Notes under the pieces: generated by a model
What the model was told of the DNA's origin: nothing
What the model saw: only the letters and a program-made list of their open reading frames with translations
Databases searched by the model: none
Program-made: the position numbers and the translations under genes
From: DAOTVS01 sp034436375
Lineage (GTDB): Bacteria; Chloroflexota; Anaerolineae; SpSt-313
Direction: 5' to 3'
Assembly (NCBI GenBank): GCA_034436375.1
Contig: DAOTVS010000164.1
Coordinates: 1-21,567, forward strand
DNA: 21,567 bases
Shown: positions 1 through 7,403 of the stretch, in pieces
Layout of the letters: every line of letters begins with the position of its first letter
How positions within the stretch are numbered: position 1 is the first letter of the stretch

Positions 1-1
1 C

Positions 2-706
2 AATCGCCAGTTCCGCCGCACCCTGGCCGGCGCCCTGCGCCTGGTGCTCGTGCTCGTTGTGCCGGCAACCATCGGGCTCCTGGTGGTGGGGCAAGTGGGC
101 ATCCGTATCATCCTGCAACACGGCGTCTTTAGCGCCTATGACACCACGCAAGTGACCAAGACCCTGTTCTTCTACCTGCCGGGGTTGGTCTTCGCCGCCA
201 TTGACCAGCCGTTGGTGTTCGCCTTTTACGCCCGCAAGGACACGGTCACCCCCGTGCTGGTGGGCGTGCTCGGGGTTGGGGCCTATCTGTTGGTCGGGCC
301 GGCCCTGGCCTTCACCTTCCATGTGGGCTATATCGGGCTGGTCATCGCCAACTCGGTGCAGCTCACCGTCCACTGCATCGTCCTATGGGTCCTGCTGGAG
401 CGACGAGTGGGCACCATGGCCGGGCAGGGGCTGCTCAACACCTCGGCTCGAACCAGTATCGCGGCTGCCGCTATGGGCATCGCCATGATCGGCACCCTCG
501 CCCTCTGCCAGGCTTTGCTTCCCAAGCCCAGCCGGATCGCCTGGGTCATCCAGTTTGGCCTGACGGGAGCTCTGGGAACGGTCGTCTACCTGCTGGGGCT
601 GGCTGTTCTGCGAGTTGAGGAACTGACAACGCTGGCCAATATGGTGCGCAGGCGCATCGGGCGCCTGACAGGGGGCGCGCAAGAGCTTGAGCGCAACGAT
701 GCTTGA
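2..706 (+). CDS. murJ: Lipid II flippase MurJ/MviN-type protein, C-terminal part (5' truncated by window edge)
   Basis: The reading frame is open from base 2 and has no start in the window, so the N-terminal half lies upstream. About 234 residues remain. They form alternating hydrophobic helices, roughly the last six of the 14 membrane segments usual for this family, and end in a short basic and polar tail (RRRIGRLTGG). The stretch FRRTLAGALRLVLVLVVPATIGLL-type followed by a Gly-rich helix, and the YLPGLVFAAIDQPLVFAFYARKDTVTPV region, look like MurJ, where a helix pair precedes the 'ARKDT.TPV' loop. Known family role: flipping the peptidoglycan precursor lipid II across the cytoplasmic membrane. 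The stop codon overlaps the -35 box of the next promoter, so the sortase gene downstream is probably a separate transcription unit. The call rests on pattern recognition of the C-terminal half only. A more distant MATE/MOP flippase is the alternative. Confidence 0.8.
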   Translation, partial: NRQFRRTLAGALRLVLVLVVPATIGLLVVGQVGIRIILQHGVFSAYDTTQVTKTLFFYLPGLVFAAIDQPLVFAFYARKDTVTPVLVGVLGVGAYLLVGPALAFTFHVGYIGLVIANSVQLTVHCIVLWVLLERRVGTMAGQGLLNTSARTSIAAAAMGIAMIGTLALCQALLPKPSRIAWVIQFGLTGALGTVVYLLGLAVLRVEELTTLANMVRRRIGRLTGGAQELERNDA

Positions 707-731
707 CGGGGCAGGTTGACAACGCTATAAT
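703..731 (+). promoter_or_regulatory. Predicted sigma70-type promoter of the sortase gene, overlapping the upstream stop codon
   Basis: TTGACG (703-708) and TATAAT (726-731) are separated by exactly 17 bases. The -35 box contains the murJ stop codon TGA (704-706). The expected start point, about 738-739, lies only 6-7 bases before the ATG at 745, and no Shine-Dalgarno sequence fits in between, so the mRNA would be almost leaderless. A second TTGACA at 716-721 is only 4 bases from the -10 box and cannot be its -35. Confidence 0.6.
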
Positions 732-744
732 CGCATGAAAGACC

Positions 745-1818
745 ATGGACGACCAGGCAAAGCCCTCAACGCGGAACGATGAACTCGAGCGCGCCCTACG
801 CGACCTGCGCCGCGATGCCGCGCGGGAGCGCATGCAGCGCATCGCAGCCGACCTGACCGGGGCCACCGAGTGTTCCCGGGCCCCAGAGGAGGCAGCGGTC
901 CTCTCGCCGGCAGAACGCTGGCAGCCTGCGACGGCTCCACGCGTGCGGCCGGTTGCTTCTGCGTCCGCACGGGCATCGCGCAAGCCTACCTCGTGGGCCA
1001 ACCGGGCGCTTCTCTTGCTGGAAGTGCTCGCGCTCGTCGGGCTGGTCGCCATCGTGCTCCTTTCGTGGGAGAGCCTGCGTCGTCTGCAGGAGGACCTGTT
1101 TCGGGCGCCCAAGGGTTGGACGGCCTCTAACCTTCCTGTGCTGCTAGCGACAGTAGAAGCGGGGCCACCCATAACCGTCACCCGCACCCCAACTGCCACC
1201 ACGACGCCGGCACTGGCGCCCGTGGCGGCCTTGCCGGTCACAGCGACGGTGACCGTGACGGCGTCGTCGGCTGTTTTGCCAGCGAGCACAGGGTCTCCCA
1301 CAGCTACGGCACTGGCGTCACCGTCCGTCCTACCTGGCGGCTCGAGCTCGCCCGCGCCCATCAGGACCGCGGCGACTGCGGCCCCGGGGGAGCCGCCGCC
1401 GACAATCACGCCGGGCGCGACACCCGTGTCGCCAACCGGTTTTCGGGTGGCTATCCCGGCGATCAATGTGGATGCGCCAATTGTGGAAGGCGACGATTGG
1501 GGCCAGCTCAAACTCGGTGTAGGCCATCACATCGGCAGCCCCTGGCCCGGAGAACAGGGCAACGCCGTGCTCTCAGCGCATGACGATGTCTATGGCTCGA
1601 TCTTCAGGGACCTGCACAAGCTGGAACCGGGGGACCTGGTCTATGTCCATGCGCCCAAGGGCACTTTTACCTACCGGGTACTCTTTAGCCGCCTGGTACT
1701 GCCGACCGAGGTCAGCGTCCTCGCCCCGACAAGCCAGGCCATTCTGACCCTGATCACGTGTTACCCGCCGCACACGGATACGCATCGTATCGTGGTCACG
1801 GCCCAACTCATAGAGTAG
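745..1818 (+). CDS. Membrane-anchored sortase family transpeptidase (class D/E-like)
   Basis: The protein has 357 residues. Residues 1-85 are polar, charged and predicted cytoplasmic. Residues 88-107 form one membrane helix (ALLLLEVLALVGLVAIVLLS). Residues 140-230 are a Thr/Pro/Ala/Ser-rich stalk, and residues 231-357 are the sortase domain. The catalytic set is visible: His279 (SAHDD), Cys339 (TLITCYP) and Arg348 (HRIVVTA), with the usual FRDLHKLEPGD loop between. Sortases cleave a C-terminal sorting signal in secreted proteins and join them to cell-surface nucleophiles. The N-terminal anchor implies an N-in, C-out orientation. The stalk is longer than in typical Firmicute sortases and would hold the domain away from the membrane. 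No protein with an LPXTG-like signal lies in the window, so the substrate is unknown. The subclass is a guess from the TLITC signature. Two stop codons occur in a row (TAG, TGA). Confidence 0.9.
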   Translation: MDDQAKPSTRNDELERALRDLRRDAARERMQRIAADLTGATECSRAPEEAAVLSPAERWQPATAPRVRPVASASARASRKPTSWANRALLLLEVLALVGLVAIVLLSWESLRRLQEDLFRAPKGWTASNLPVLLATVEAGPPITVTRTPTATTTPALAPVAALPVTATVTVTASSAVLPASTGSPTATALASPSVLPGGSSSPAPIRTAATAAPGEPPPTITPGATPVSPTGFRVAIPAINVDAPIVEGDDWGQLKLGVGHHIGSPWPGEQGNAVLSAHDDVYGSIFRDLHKLEPGDLVYVHAPKGTFTYRVLFSRLVLPTEVSVLAPTSQAILTLITCYPPHTDTHRIVVTAQLIE

Positions 1819-1831
1819 TGAATTCATTCGT

Positions 1832-1885
1832 GTGCGCAGGATATGCGCACCACAACCCGTCTGTCGTGCGCACGCACGTGCGCAC
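1832..1885. repeat. Clustered TGCGCA palindromes between the sortase and small membrane protein genes
   Basis: Two inverted-repeat units lie side by side. The first is GTGCGCA (1832-1838), five bases, then TGCGCAC (1844-1850). The second is GTGCGCAC (1866-1873), four bases, then GTGCGCAC (1878-1885). They sit 24 bases upstream of the start codon at 1909 and just before its ribosome binding site. They could be an operator or an mRNA hairpin. No T-tract follows, so a classical terminator is unlikely. Confidence 0.55.
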
Positions 1886-1908
1886 ATAGCTATCATAGGA
1901 GGCTTCTC

Positions 1909-2229
1909 ATGGCCAACAAGAAGAACAAGCGCCACAACGCGTCCCGCGCAGCCCGCAAGCCCGCCGCGCAGGCCCAGGCCCCCGCGCCCGCTCCGGTAGC
2001 GGATGCCGTGGCCACCCGGCCCGCCGCGCGCCCCGCCCGCCCACCCCGGCAAGCCGCCGCCCCGGCGACTCAACCCAAGTCCGGATCGCAGGCCTCGGTG
2101 CCCAGCGCCGCCGCCCTCGCCGAGGAATATCATTATGTCATTGGCGACCTGAAGCGCATCGGCATCCTGGCCGGCTCACTGTTCGCCCTGCTGGTCGTGC
2201 TGGCGCTGGCCATGCATTTGGTGCTCTAA
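1909..2229 (+). CDS. Small basic Ala/Pro-rich protein with a C-terminal membrane helix (function unknown)
   Basis: The protein has 106 residues. The start at 1909 is chosen because AGGAGG (1897-1902) lies six bases upstream; the same frame is open further upstream but lacks a ribosome binding site. Residues 1-18 are strongly basic (MANKKNKRHN...). Residues 19-68 are a low-complexity Ala/Pro/Gln linker with scattered Arg. Residues 73-83 (EYHYVIGDLKRI) look like a short conserved juxtamembrane motif. Residues 84-105 form one hydrophobic helix ending at the C-terminus. This is the topology of a tail-anchored protein with a basic cytoplasmic arm. No enzymatic domain is visible and no function is assigned. 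Its last four coding bases overlap the end of the convergent URO-D-like gene, and no terminator separates the two. Confidence 0.75.
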   Translation: MANKKNKRHNASRAARKPAAQAQAPAPAPVADAVATRPAARPARPPRQAAAPATQPKSGSQASVPSAAALAEEYHYVIGDLKRIGILAGSLFALLVVLALAMHLVL

Positions 2230-3296
2230 TAGCGGCCGTACCGCCGCCCCTCATCCAGCATCGCCAGATAGTTCCGCACGGGGATATAGTTAGCCAGGGT
2301 GTTGCCGCTGCCCAGCGCCCAGCCGCCGCCGGGGGCGCACGCCTCGATCACTCTGCGGGTGTAGCGCCGCACTTCCTCCTCACTGGACCGGCTGAGCACA
2401 TCCATGTCGATGCCGCCCAGAAGGGCCACCCGGGACCCATAGCGCTCTTTGGCCTCGGTGACCGGCAGGATGACATCCTCGAAGGAGTGTTTGCCGTCGA
2501 TCTGCACGTCATCAATCAGGTCGTCCATGACCGCGCTCAGGTCGCCGCAGGCGTGCAGCAAGAAGGGCAGGTTGTGGGCGTGAGCGATCGCGGCGAGCTT
2601 TTTCTGGCAGGGGAAGACGTAGCGGCGCAGGTCAGCGGGCGAGATCATGGTGGCCGTCTTGAAGCCCATATCGTCGCCCAGGACCATGGCGCCCACGCCG
2701 GGCATCTCAGCCATGGCCGTAAAGATGGCCGTCAGCAGGGCCTCTGCCTTGCCCGCCACCGCCGCCACCAGGGCCGGGTCATCGTGCAGCGCATAGGAGA
2801 GCCCCGTGTAACCCATGAGGGTGTTCAACATCTCCATCTGCCCCGCCGGGTCGCCCGAGGCGATGATCTTCATCCCGTCCGGCAGGTGCTGCGCCACGTA
2901 CTCCAGGCTGGAGTAGTCGATCTCCTCCGGCTTGGGCCAGGGGTAGCGCTCGAAATCTTCCCAGCTGGCGATGACGCCGATGCCCTCATCTTGCCAATGG
3001 CGGCGCTCGTGCTTGAGGATAGCCGTATCCTCGGCCTCATGGCGCTTGCCCGGCAGGCTCACGAGCGGGCCGGTGCAGACATAGTCGAACCCCGCCGTAT
3101 ACCAGAAATGGATGAGACCATTGAGCGCCCGCTCCTGCTCCTCTCGATTCCGCCAGGGCGGGATCGGCTCACCGCCAATGGCCTCCATCATCTCGCGATC
3201 GCACCAGAACTCGATGAACGGCACGCGGTCCGGCTCGCCCTGCCGCCGCAGCACCTTGAGTAGGCGATCGAAATCGGGATCGGGGTTGCTAGACAT
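2226..3296 (-). CDS. Uroporphyrinogen decarboxylase (URO-D) fold protein 1, MtaA/CmuA-like methyltransferase candidate
   Basis: The protein has 356 residues. The ATG at 3296 is supported by GGAGG six bases upstream; an earlier in-frame ATG at 3359 has no such site and lies in a repeat element. The N-terminus DRVPFIEFWCDREMMEAIGG and the C-terminus GGWALGSGN..NYIPVRNYLAMLDEGRRYG match the URO-D-like superfamily. It keeps an HxC motif (His248-Ala-Cys250, HACGD). In corrinoid-linked members such as MtaA this motif supplies zinc ligands for thiol or methyl transfer. The distal Cys of MtaA-type enzymes is replaced by Ser in ALGSGN (about residue 330). True HemE decarboxylase is unlikely given the context and sequence. 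It is the last gene of the minus-strand run, and its stop overlaps a convergent gene by four bases. The inferred role is methyl or one-carbon transfer, or lyase chemistry, on the imported substrate. The exact reaction is unknown. Confidence 0.75.
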   Translation of the reverse strand: MSSNPDPDFDRLLKVLRRQGEPDRVPFIEFWCDREMMEAIGGEPIPPWRNREEQERALNGLIHFWYTAGFDYVCTGPLVSLPGKRHEAEDTAILKHERRHWQDEGIGVIASWEDFERYPWPKPEEIDYSSLEYVAQHLPDGMKIIASGDPAGQMEMLNTLMGYTGLSYALHDDPALVAAVAGKAEALLTAIFTAMAEMPGVGAMVLGDDMGFKTATMISPADLRRYVFPCQKKLAAIAHAHNLPFLLHACGDLSAVMDDLIDDVQIDGKHSFEDVILPVTEAKERYGSRVALLGGIDMDVLSRSSEEEVRRYTRRVIEACAPGGGWALGSGNTLANYIPVRNYLAMLDEGRRYGRY

Positions 3297-3352
3297 GCTT
3301 TGCCTCCACTCGCTCTGTAGCCCAGCGAAAAGCAGAGTTCTCGGAAAAACGG

Positions 3353-3501
3353 CTGTCAACGGATTTCCGCCACGGATTACGCGGATTGCGCGCTATCGTG
3401 CAGCGTTGCTTGGCTGGCACTCTCTAGCCGCTGCTTGAGCGGCAGGCATGGGTAGGGAGCGCCCATAATCCGTGTAATCCGTGGCAGGAATCCGTTGACA
3501 G
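3353..3501. repeat. 149-bp MITE-like element with 35-bp terminal inverted repeats
   Basis: Bases 3353-3387 (starting CTGTCAACGGATT) and 3467-3501 (ending AATCCGTTGACAG) are inverted copies of 35 bp with three mismatches. They enclose 79 bp with no convincing coding content. A smaller hairpin, GCCGCT-gcttg-AGCGGC, lies at 3427-3443. No target-site duplication was seen at the edges. The same outer motif recurs at 20216-20391. The element fills most of the gap between two URO-D-like genes. It could be a non-autonomous mobile element or a transcript-processing hairpin. Confidence 0.7.
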
Positions 3502-3511
3502 CGTCCCGCCC

Positions 3512-4705
3512 TCAGGCACCCTGCCCAGTGAGCCGCCGCCACTCATCAATCAGCGCAGCGGCATTGGCGCGCGCCAGGGGCGTGTCCTCGCGCACGTTAT
3601 CCACCGGCGAGAGGATAAACCCGCCGCCCGGCGCCAACATTTCCATCGCTTGACGCACCGCAGCGCGCACTTCGGGCTCGGCGCCGTGCTCCACCGTCAG
3701 GTGCCCGTTCACCCCGCCCCATAGGGCCACCTTGCCGCCCAACACTTTTTTGGTCGCAGCCAGGTCCCACTGCGCCGGATCCACGCCCACCAGGACATCG
3801 ATGCCCAGCTCGGCAAACAGGGGCAGGAGCGGCATGCAGTGCGAGGTGATCAGGTAGCCAAACCGCACGCCGTGCTCGTGAGCCAGATCTACGTCGGCCT
3901 TCATGATGGGGTAGAGGAAACGGCGCCACGAGGCGGGCGACCAGAAATCCAGGTTCTCGTACCAGGCGCGCTTGACGTAGAGATCGATCCCGGCAGCGAG
4001 CACCACTTCCATGCGCCGGCGGTTCCAGGCAGCGATGATATCCAGCAGCTCGGCCAGGAACGCGGGCTGATCGTAGCTGGCGAACATCATATTCTCGAGG
4101 CCATACACCCAGCCCACCAGGTCCGCGCCCACACCCCAGCCGCCGGTCAGGAGCAGGTCATGCCGGCGCGCCTGAGCGATGGCCGGGGCCGATTCTCGTT
4201 GAAAGGCAGCGATCTCCTCGGGCTTGGGCGGCGTCAAGAGGTAGCGCAGGGCGGGCAGATCCTCCGGACCGCCCACCACAAACTTGACCGAGCGCGGGAC
4301 GATATAGTCATCGAGGAAAGGCACATGGTTGCCCCAGCGCCAGTCGTCGGTCTGCCGCACCTCAGCCCGTAAGGCGCCCGCCGGGGTGTGGTATTCCTTG
4401 ACCATAATAGGCCATTCCTCGCCCGCCCGTTGCTCGATCCATTCGGTCGTCGTGACGCGTGGGTCATAGCTCACCGGCAGGCCGTGCAGGTTATAGTGGT
4501 CGTTCACAACCACTGGCGGCCGCACGGGCAGGTCCACAAAGGTATCGAGGCCCAGGACCACCTGGCGCTCGACGAATTCAGCATAATCGCGGCAGGTCGA
4601 CTTCAGGCCGCCGTAGAGCATAAAGCTGCACGGGGCATGATCCGGCTCCTGCCGGTCCAGGGCTGCCAGCATGCGCTGGCGCGAAGACATTTTTGCTGTG
4701 CTCAT
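3512..4705 (-). CDS. URO-D fold protein 2 (paralogue of the gene at 4939-6123)
   Basis: The protein has 397 residues. The ATG at 4705 has GGAGGA six bases upstream; the open frame continues to 4768 but passes through a repeat. The N-terminus SSRQRMLAALDRQEPDHAPC is the typical URO-D-like opening. It is followed by PPVVVND.YNLHGLPV, a DWRWG.HVP block, LWGGVNG and the C-terminal APGGGFILSPVDNV. The position of the zinc-binding HxC motif is occupied by adjacent His289-Cys290 (TSHCMP), so the metal site is altered but not abolished. Family members are decarboxylases, corrinoid-linked methyltransferases or uncharacterised enzymes of sugar clusters. Its long collinear similarity to the next gene indicates tandem duplication. 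It is probably co-transcribed with the upstream GH4 gene, although repeat-filled gaps of over 200 bases separate it from both URO-D-like neighbours. The reaction is not known. Confidence 0.72.
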   Translation of the reverse strand: MSTAKMSSRQRMLAALDRQEPDHAPCSFMLYGGLKSTCRDYAEFVERQVVLGLDTFVDLPVRPPVVVNDHYNLHGLPVSYDPRVTTTEWIEQRAGEEWPIMVKEYHTPAGALRAEVRQTDDWRWGNHVPFLDDYIVPRSVKFVVGGPEDLPALRYLLTPPKPEEIAAFQRESAPAIAQARRHDLLLTGGWGVGADLVGWVYGLENMMFASYDQPAFLAELLDIIAAWNRRRMEVVLAAGIDLYVKRAWYENLDFWSPASWRRFLYPIMKADVDLAHEHGVRFGYLITSHCMPLLPLFAELGIDVLVGVDPAQWDLAATKKVLGGKVALWGGVNGHLTVEHGAEPEVRAAVRQAMEMLAPGGGFILSPVDNVREDTPLARANAAALIDEWRRLTGQGA

Positions 4706-4721
4706 AGAGTTCCTCCACACA

Positions 4722-4791
4722 AACACGGGCCAGCGGCCCGTCTCTACACTCGTTCGAACACGGGCCAACCGGCCGTCTCTACACTCGTGTC
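4722..4791. repeat. Two tandem 35-bp direct repeats
   Basis: Unit 1 (4722-4756) and unit 2 (from 4757) both read AACACGGGCC...CGTCTCTACACTCGT. They differ at three positions in the first 30 bases. The unit is too short and too few in number to be a CRISPR. It lies just upstream of the start of URO-D protein 2 and forms part of a composite repeat island that continues to about 4937. Confidence 0.65.
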
Positions 4792-4865
4792 GTAGTGGCG
4801 GCTTGAGCCGCTCGTCTCAAGGCTTGCCATTGCAGGTCGCCAGGACGAGCGCAAGTCGCCACTAC
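4792..4865. repeat. Imperfect hairpin repeat (GTAGTGGCGRCTTG family)
   Basis: GTAGTGGCGGCTTGAGC (4792-4808) is the inverted counterpart of GCGCAAGTCGCCACTAC (4849-4865) with two mismatches. The stem continues with GCTCGTC (4810-4816) pairing with GACGAGC (4844-4850), leaving a loop of about 27 bases. A third related arm in inverted orientation, CTGAAGCCGCCGCTACGAC, is at 4919-4937, directly before the stop of URO-D protein 3. No reading frame here is convincing. Confidence 0.6.
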
Positions 4866-4938
4866 AACACCGCTGTCCAGCGGCCGCTCTCAGGCCTCCT
4901 TATTTGAAAGGTATTGGGCTGAAGCCGCCGCTACGACG

Positions 4939-6123
4939 TCACTGGCCGGTGACCCGGCGCCATTCGTCGATCATGGCCAGCGTGTTGCGCCACGTGTGCT
5001 CCGACGTGTCGCGCACGTTCTCAACAGGGGAGAGAATGAAACCGCCGCCAGGGGCCATCACAGCAAGGGCATCGCGTACTGCGGCGCGCACCTCAGCCTC
5101 ACTGCCCTGCTCGACAGTGATATAGCCATTGACGCCGCCCCACAGGCCAATGCGCCCCGCCGCTTTCCGTTTGGCCTGCGCCAGGTCCGTCACCAGGGGG
5201 TCGATGCCCACAATGGCATCGAGCCCGGTCTCGGCCAGCGCATCCACCAGGGGCAGCGTGCCTGTGGTCATCATGCCGGCCACGCGGCAGCCAGCCTGAT
5301 GCGCCAGGTCGCAATCGGCGCGCAGGATGGGCTGCAGGAACTCGCGATAGAGGCGCGGCGACCAGAAATCGGTGCTCTCGTAAAAGATGCGCTTCAGGTA
5401 AAGCTCGATGCCGGCATCGAGCAACACCTGCAACCGCCGGCGGTTCCACTGGGCCACTAGAGCCAGCAGATCGCGCATGAACTGGGGCTGCTCGGCGGCG
5501 AACACGATCATGTTCTCAAAGCCGGTCAGCCAGGCTACCACATCCGCAGCGGCGCCCCAGCCCCCTGCCAGCAGAAGCCCATGCCGGCGCGCCTGCGCGA
5601 TGGCCGGCTCCGCCTCGGCGCGAAAGGCCACAATCTCGGCATTGCTGAGGGGCGCCAGCAAGTAGCGCAACGCCTCCAGGTCCCCAGGCTGTGTGACCAG
5701 GAACTTTTTTGTGCGAGGCACCAAATAGTCATCAAAGAGAGGGACATGATCGCCCCAGCGCCAGTCGGCCGTCTGCCGCACCTCTGTGCGCAGTATGCCC
5801 CCCGGCGTATGATACTCTTTGATCATCACCGGCACGACCTCGCCCGGCTGGTTCTCCAGCCATTCCTTCACCTCCACCCGGGGATCATAGACTACCGGCA
5901 AGCCATGCAGGTTGTAATAGTCGTTGACCACGACGGGCGGCCGCGGCGGCAGCTCTACAAAAGCATCGAGCCCCAACTCCACCTGCCGCTCGATGAACTC
6001 GGCGAAATTGTGGCAGCGGCTCTTGAGTGCACCAAAGATCATCGGCGCACAGGGTACGTGATCGGGCTCGCGCCGGTCCAGCGCCGCCAACATGCGCTCG
6101 CGCGAGGTCATCGAGACTGTCAT
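4939..6123 (-). CDS. URO-D fold protein 3, lacking the His/Cys metal site
   Basis: The protein has 394 residues. The ATG at 6123 is preferred because GGGAG lies eight bases upstream; a later ATG at 6111 and a TTG at 6138 are alternatives. It is collinear with URO-D protein 2 throughout. Shared blocks include RERMLAALDRREPDH, PPVVVND.YNLHGLPV, DWRWGDHVP, LWGGVNG and APGGGFILSPVENV. The metal-site segment reads MTTGTLP where its paralogue has ITSHCMP, so both the His and the Cys are gone (Gly288, Thr289). That argues against zinc-dependent methyl transfer in this copy. It may have a different reaction or act as a partner subunit. It starts 27 bases after the GH4 gene and is very likely translated from the same mRNA. 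Function is unknown beyond the fold. Confidence 0.72.
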   Translation of the reverse strand: MTVSMTSRERMLAALDRREPDHVPCAPMIFGALKSRCHNFAEFIERQVELGLDAFVELPPRPPVVVNDYYNLHGLPVVYDPRVEVKEWLENQPGEVVPVMIKEYHTPGGILRTEVRQTADWRWGDHVPLFDDYLVPRTKKFLVTQPGDLEALRYLLAPLSNAEIVAFRAEAEPAIAQARRHGLLLAGGWGAAADVVAWLTGFENMIVFAAEQPQFMRDLLALVAQWNRRRLQVLLDAGIELYLKRIFYESTDFWSPRLYREFLQPILRADCDLAHQAGCRVAGMMTTGTLPLVDALAETGLDAIVGIDPLVTDLAQAKRKAAGRIGLWGGVNGYITVEQGSEAEVRAAVRDALAVMAPGGGFILSPVENVRDTSEHTWRNTLAMIDEWRRVTGQ

Positions 6124-6150
6124 CAAGGCTACTCCCAACTGACTGTTACT

Positions 6151-7401
6151 TCAGGCCCAGGAAATCCAGGGCTTGTTGGCGGCTAACAGGTCATCCAGCA
6201 GGGGCCTGGCTACCTCCCAAGAGGGCACGAGGGGATGGCTCATCAACGCCTGCAGGGCGATGCGCCGCGAGCCCTCCACCGCGGCCTGCACAGTGAGGCT
6301 CTCATAGGCCTTGACGTGTTGCACGAGCCCGCGGATGGGCAGCGGCAGCTCACCAACACGGATGGGGTGCGGGCCGGTGCGGTCCACGATACAGGCAATC
6401 TCCACCGAAGCATCAGCCGGGATGCCGTCTACCGCCCCCCGGTTGAGCACCTGGACGATCTGCGACTCGCCCTTGTTGTGATAGATGGCCTGCATGGCCG
6501 CCATGGCGACTTCAGCATAACCCCCGCCGCCCCGCTTTTTCAGAATGGCTGGCTTTTCGTCCAGGTTGGGGTCGGCATACAGGTGCAGGCACTCGGCCTC
6601 GATCTCCTTGACCTGCTCGCCGCGCGTGCGGTGCCCCGGCTGCTGGGCCGCCTGCACCGTCGAGCCATGGTGATAGTAATAGTGCAGGTAGCTCGATGGC
6701 ACCGCACCCAGGGTGGCCATCCACTCCGCGTCAATGTTCCAATGCTTCGCCGCCGCTTCGACCGCCTGCGCGGTCACATCCTGGCCGTCCACCCACAGAC
6801 GGATCAGGAAGCCCAGGTGATTCAGGCCCACCCACTCGGCATTGGCGCGCGAGGGCTCCACGCCCAGGGCACGAACGGTAGCTTCAATCCAACCCTTGGG
6901 GCCGGAGCAGAGGCCCACATAGTGCACCTTGCTGTATTTGCCCAGCGCCTCTGCAATAATGCCCGACGGGTTGGTATAGTTGATCAGCCAGGCGTCGGGG
7001 CATACGGCTTCCATATCGTGGGCCAGCCCCAGCATCACCGGAATGGTGCGCAGCGCTTTCATCATGCCGCCGGGGCCAGTCGTCTCTTGCCCGATAATGT
7101 TGTACCTGAGGGGGATCTTTTCGTCATTGATGCGCGCGTCCATCCCGCCCACGCGGATGAGGCCGTTCACAAAGGTAGCCCCCTCCAATGCGCGCTTACG
7201 ATCGGTGGTGGTGGTTACCTGCACTGGCAGCCCGGCCTTGGCAAACATGCGCCGGCCCAAGGCGCCCAGAATCTCCAGGCGCTGCTCGTTGATGTCGTTC
7301 AGGCAGACCTCGCTCACCGGCAGGGTCTCGTATTGGCGGATCAGGCCATCGATCAGCTCGGGAGTATAGGAGCTGCCTCCACCGAAAATCACCAGCTTCA
7401 T
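6151..7401 (-). CDS. Glycoside hydrolase family 4 (6-phospho-beta-glucosidase-like)
   Basis: The protein has 416 residues, a normal GH4 length. GH4 enzymes cleave glycosides by an oxidation-elimination route using NAD+ and a divalent metal, usually Mn2+. The dinucleotide motif VIFGGGSSYTPEL (4-16) opens the protein. NYTNPSG (141-147) and the metal ligands Cys165 (GLCSGP) and His195 (GLNHLGF) follow, and the SSYLHYYY region around residue 240 holds candidate catalytic tyrosines. The ATG at 7401 is chosen because the AGGAGG upstream is eight bases away. The ATG at 7407 would overlap the kinase stop as ATGA but leaves only a 2-base gap to the ribosome binding site. Family members often act on 6-phosphosugars delivered by a PTS. 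Here the partners are an ABC importer and an adjacent kinase, so the substrate may be phosphorylated inside the cell first or may not be phosphorylated. Aglycone and sugar are unknown. Confidence 0.88.
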   Translation of the reverse strand: MKLVIFGGGSSYTPELIDGLIRQYETLPVSEVCLNDINEQRLEILGALGRRMFAKAGLPVQVTTTTDRKRALEGATFVNGLIRVGGMDARINDEKIPLRYNIIGQETTGPGGMMKALRTIPVMLGLAHDMEAVCPDAWLINYTNPSGIIAEALGKYSKVHYVGLCSGPKGWIEATVRALGVEPSRANAEWVGLNHLGFLIRLWVDGQDVTAQAVEAAAKHWNIDAEWMATLGAVPSSYLHYYYHHGSTVQAAQQPGHRTRGEQVKEIEAECLHLYADPNLDEKPAILKKRGGGGYAEVAMAAMQAIYHNKGESQIVQVLNRGAVDGIPADASVEIACIVDRTGPHPIRVGELPLPIRGLVQHVKAYESLTVQAAVEGSRRIALQALMSHPLVPSWEVARPLLDDLLAANKPWISWA

Positions 7402-7403
7402 CG

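Noticed and set aside
716..731. TTGACA followed by TATAAT as a promoter pair
   Set aside because: Only four bases separate the two boxes. The correctly spaced -35 is TTGACG at 703-708.
546..1511. Long antisense open frame opposite the end of murJ and the sortase
   Set aside because: Low-complexity Ala/Ser/Arg/Gly translation with no domain. It mirrors the Thr/Pro linker codons of the sortase and has no ribosome binding site.
2226..3296. HemE (true uroporphyrinogen decarboxylase) as the role of the first URO-D-like gene
   Set aside because: It carries an HxC metal motif seen in methyltransferase-type relatives and sits with two other URO-D-like genes in a sugar locus without any heme gene.
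4722..4791. Tandem repeats considered as a CRISPR
   Set aside because: Only two units, directly abutting without unique spacers, and no cas gene in the window.
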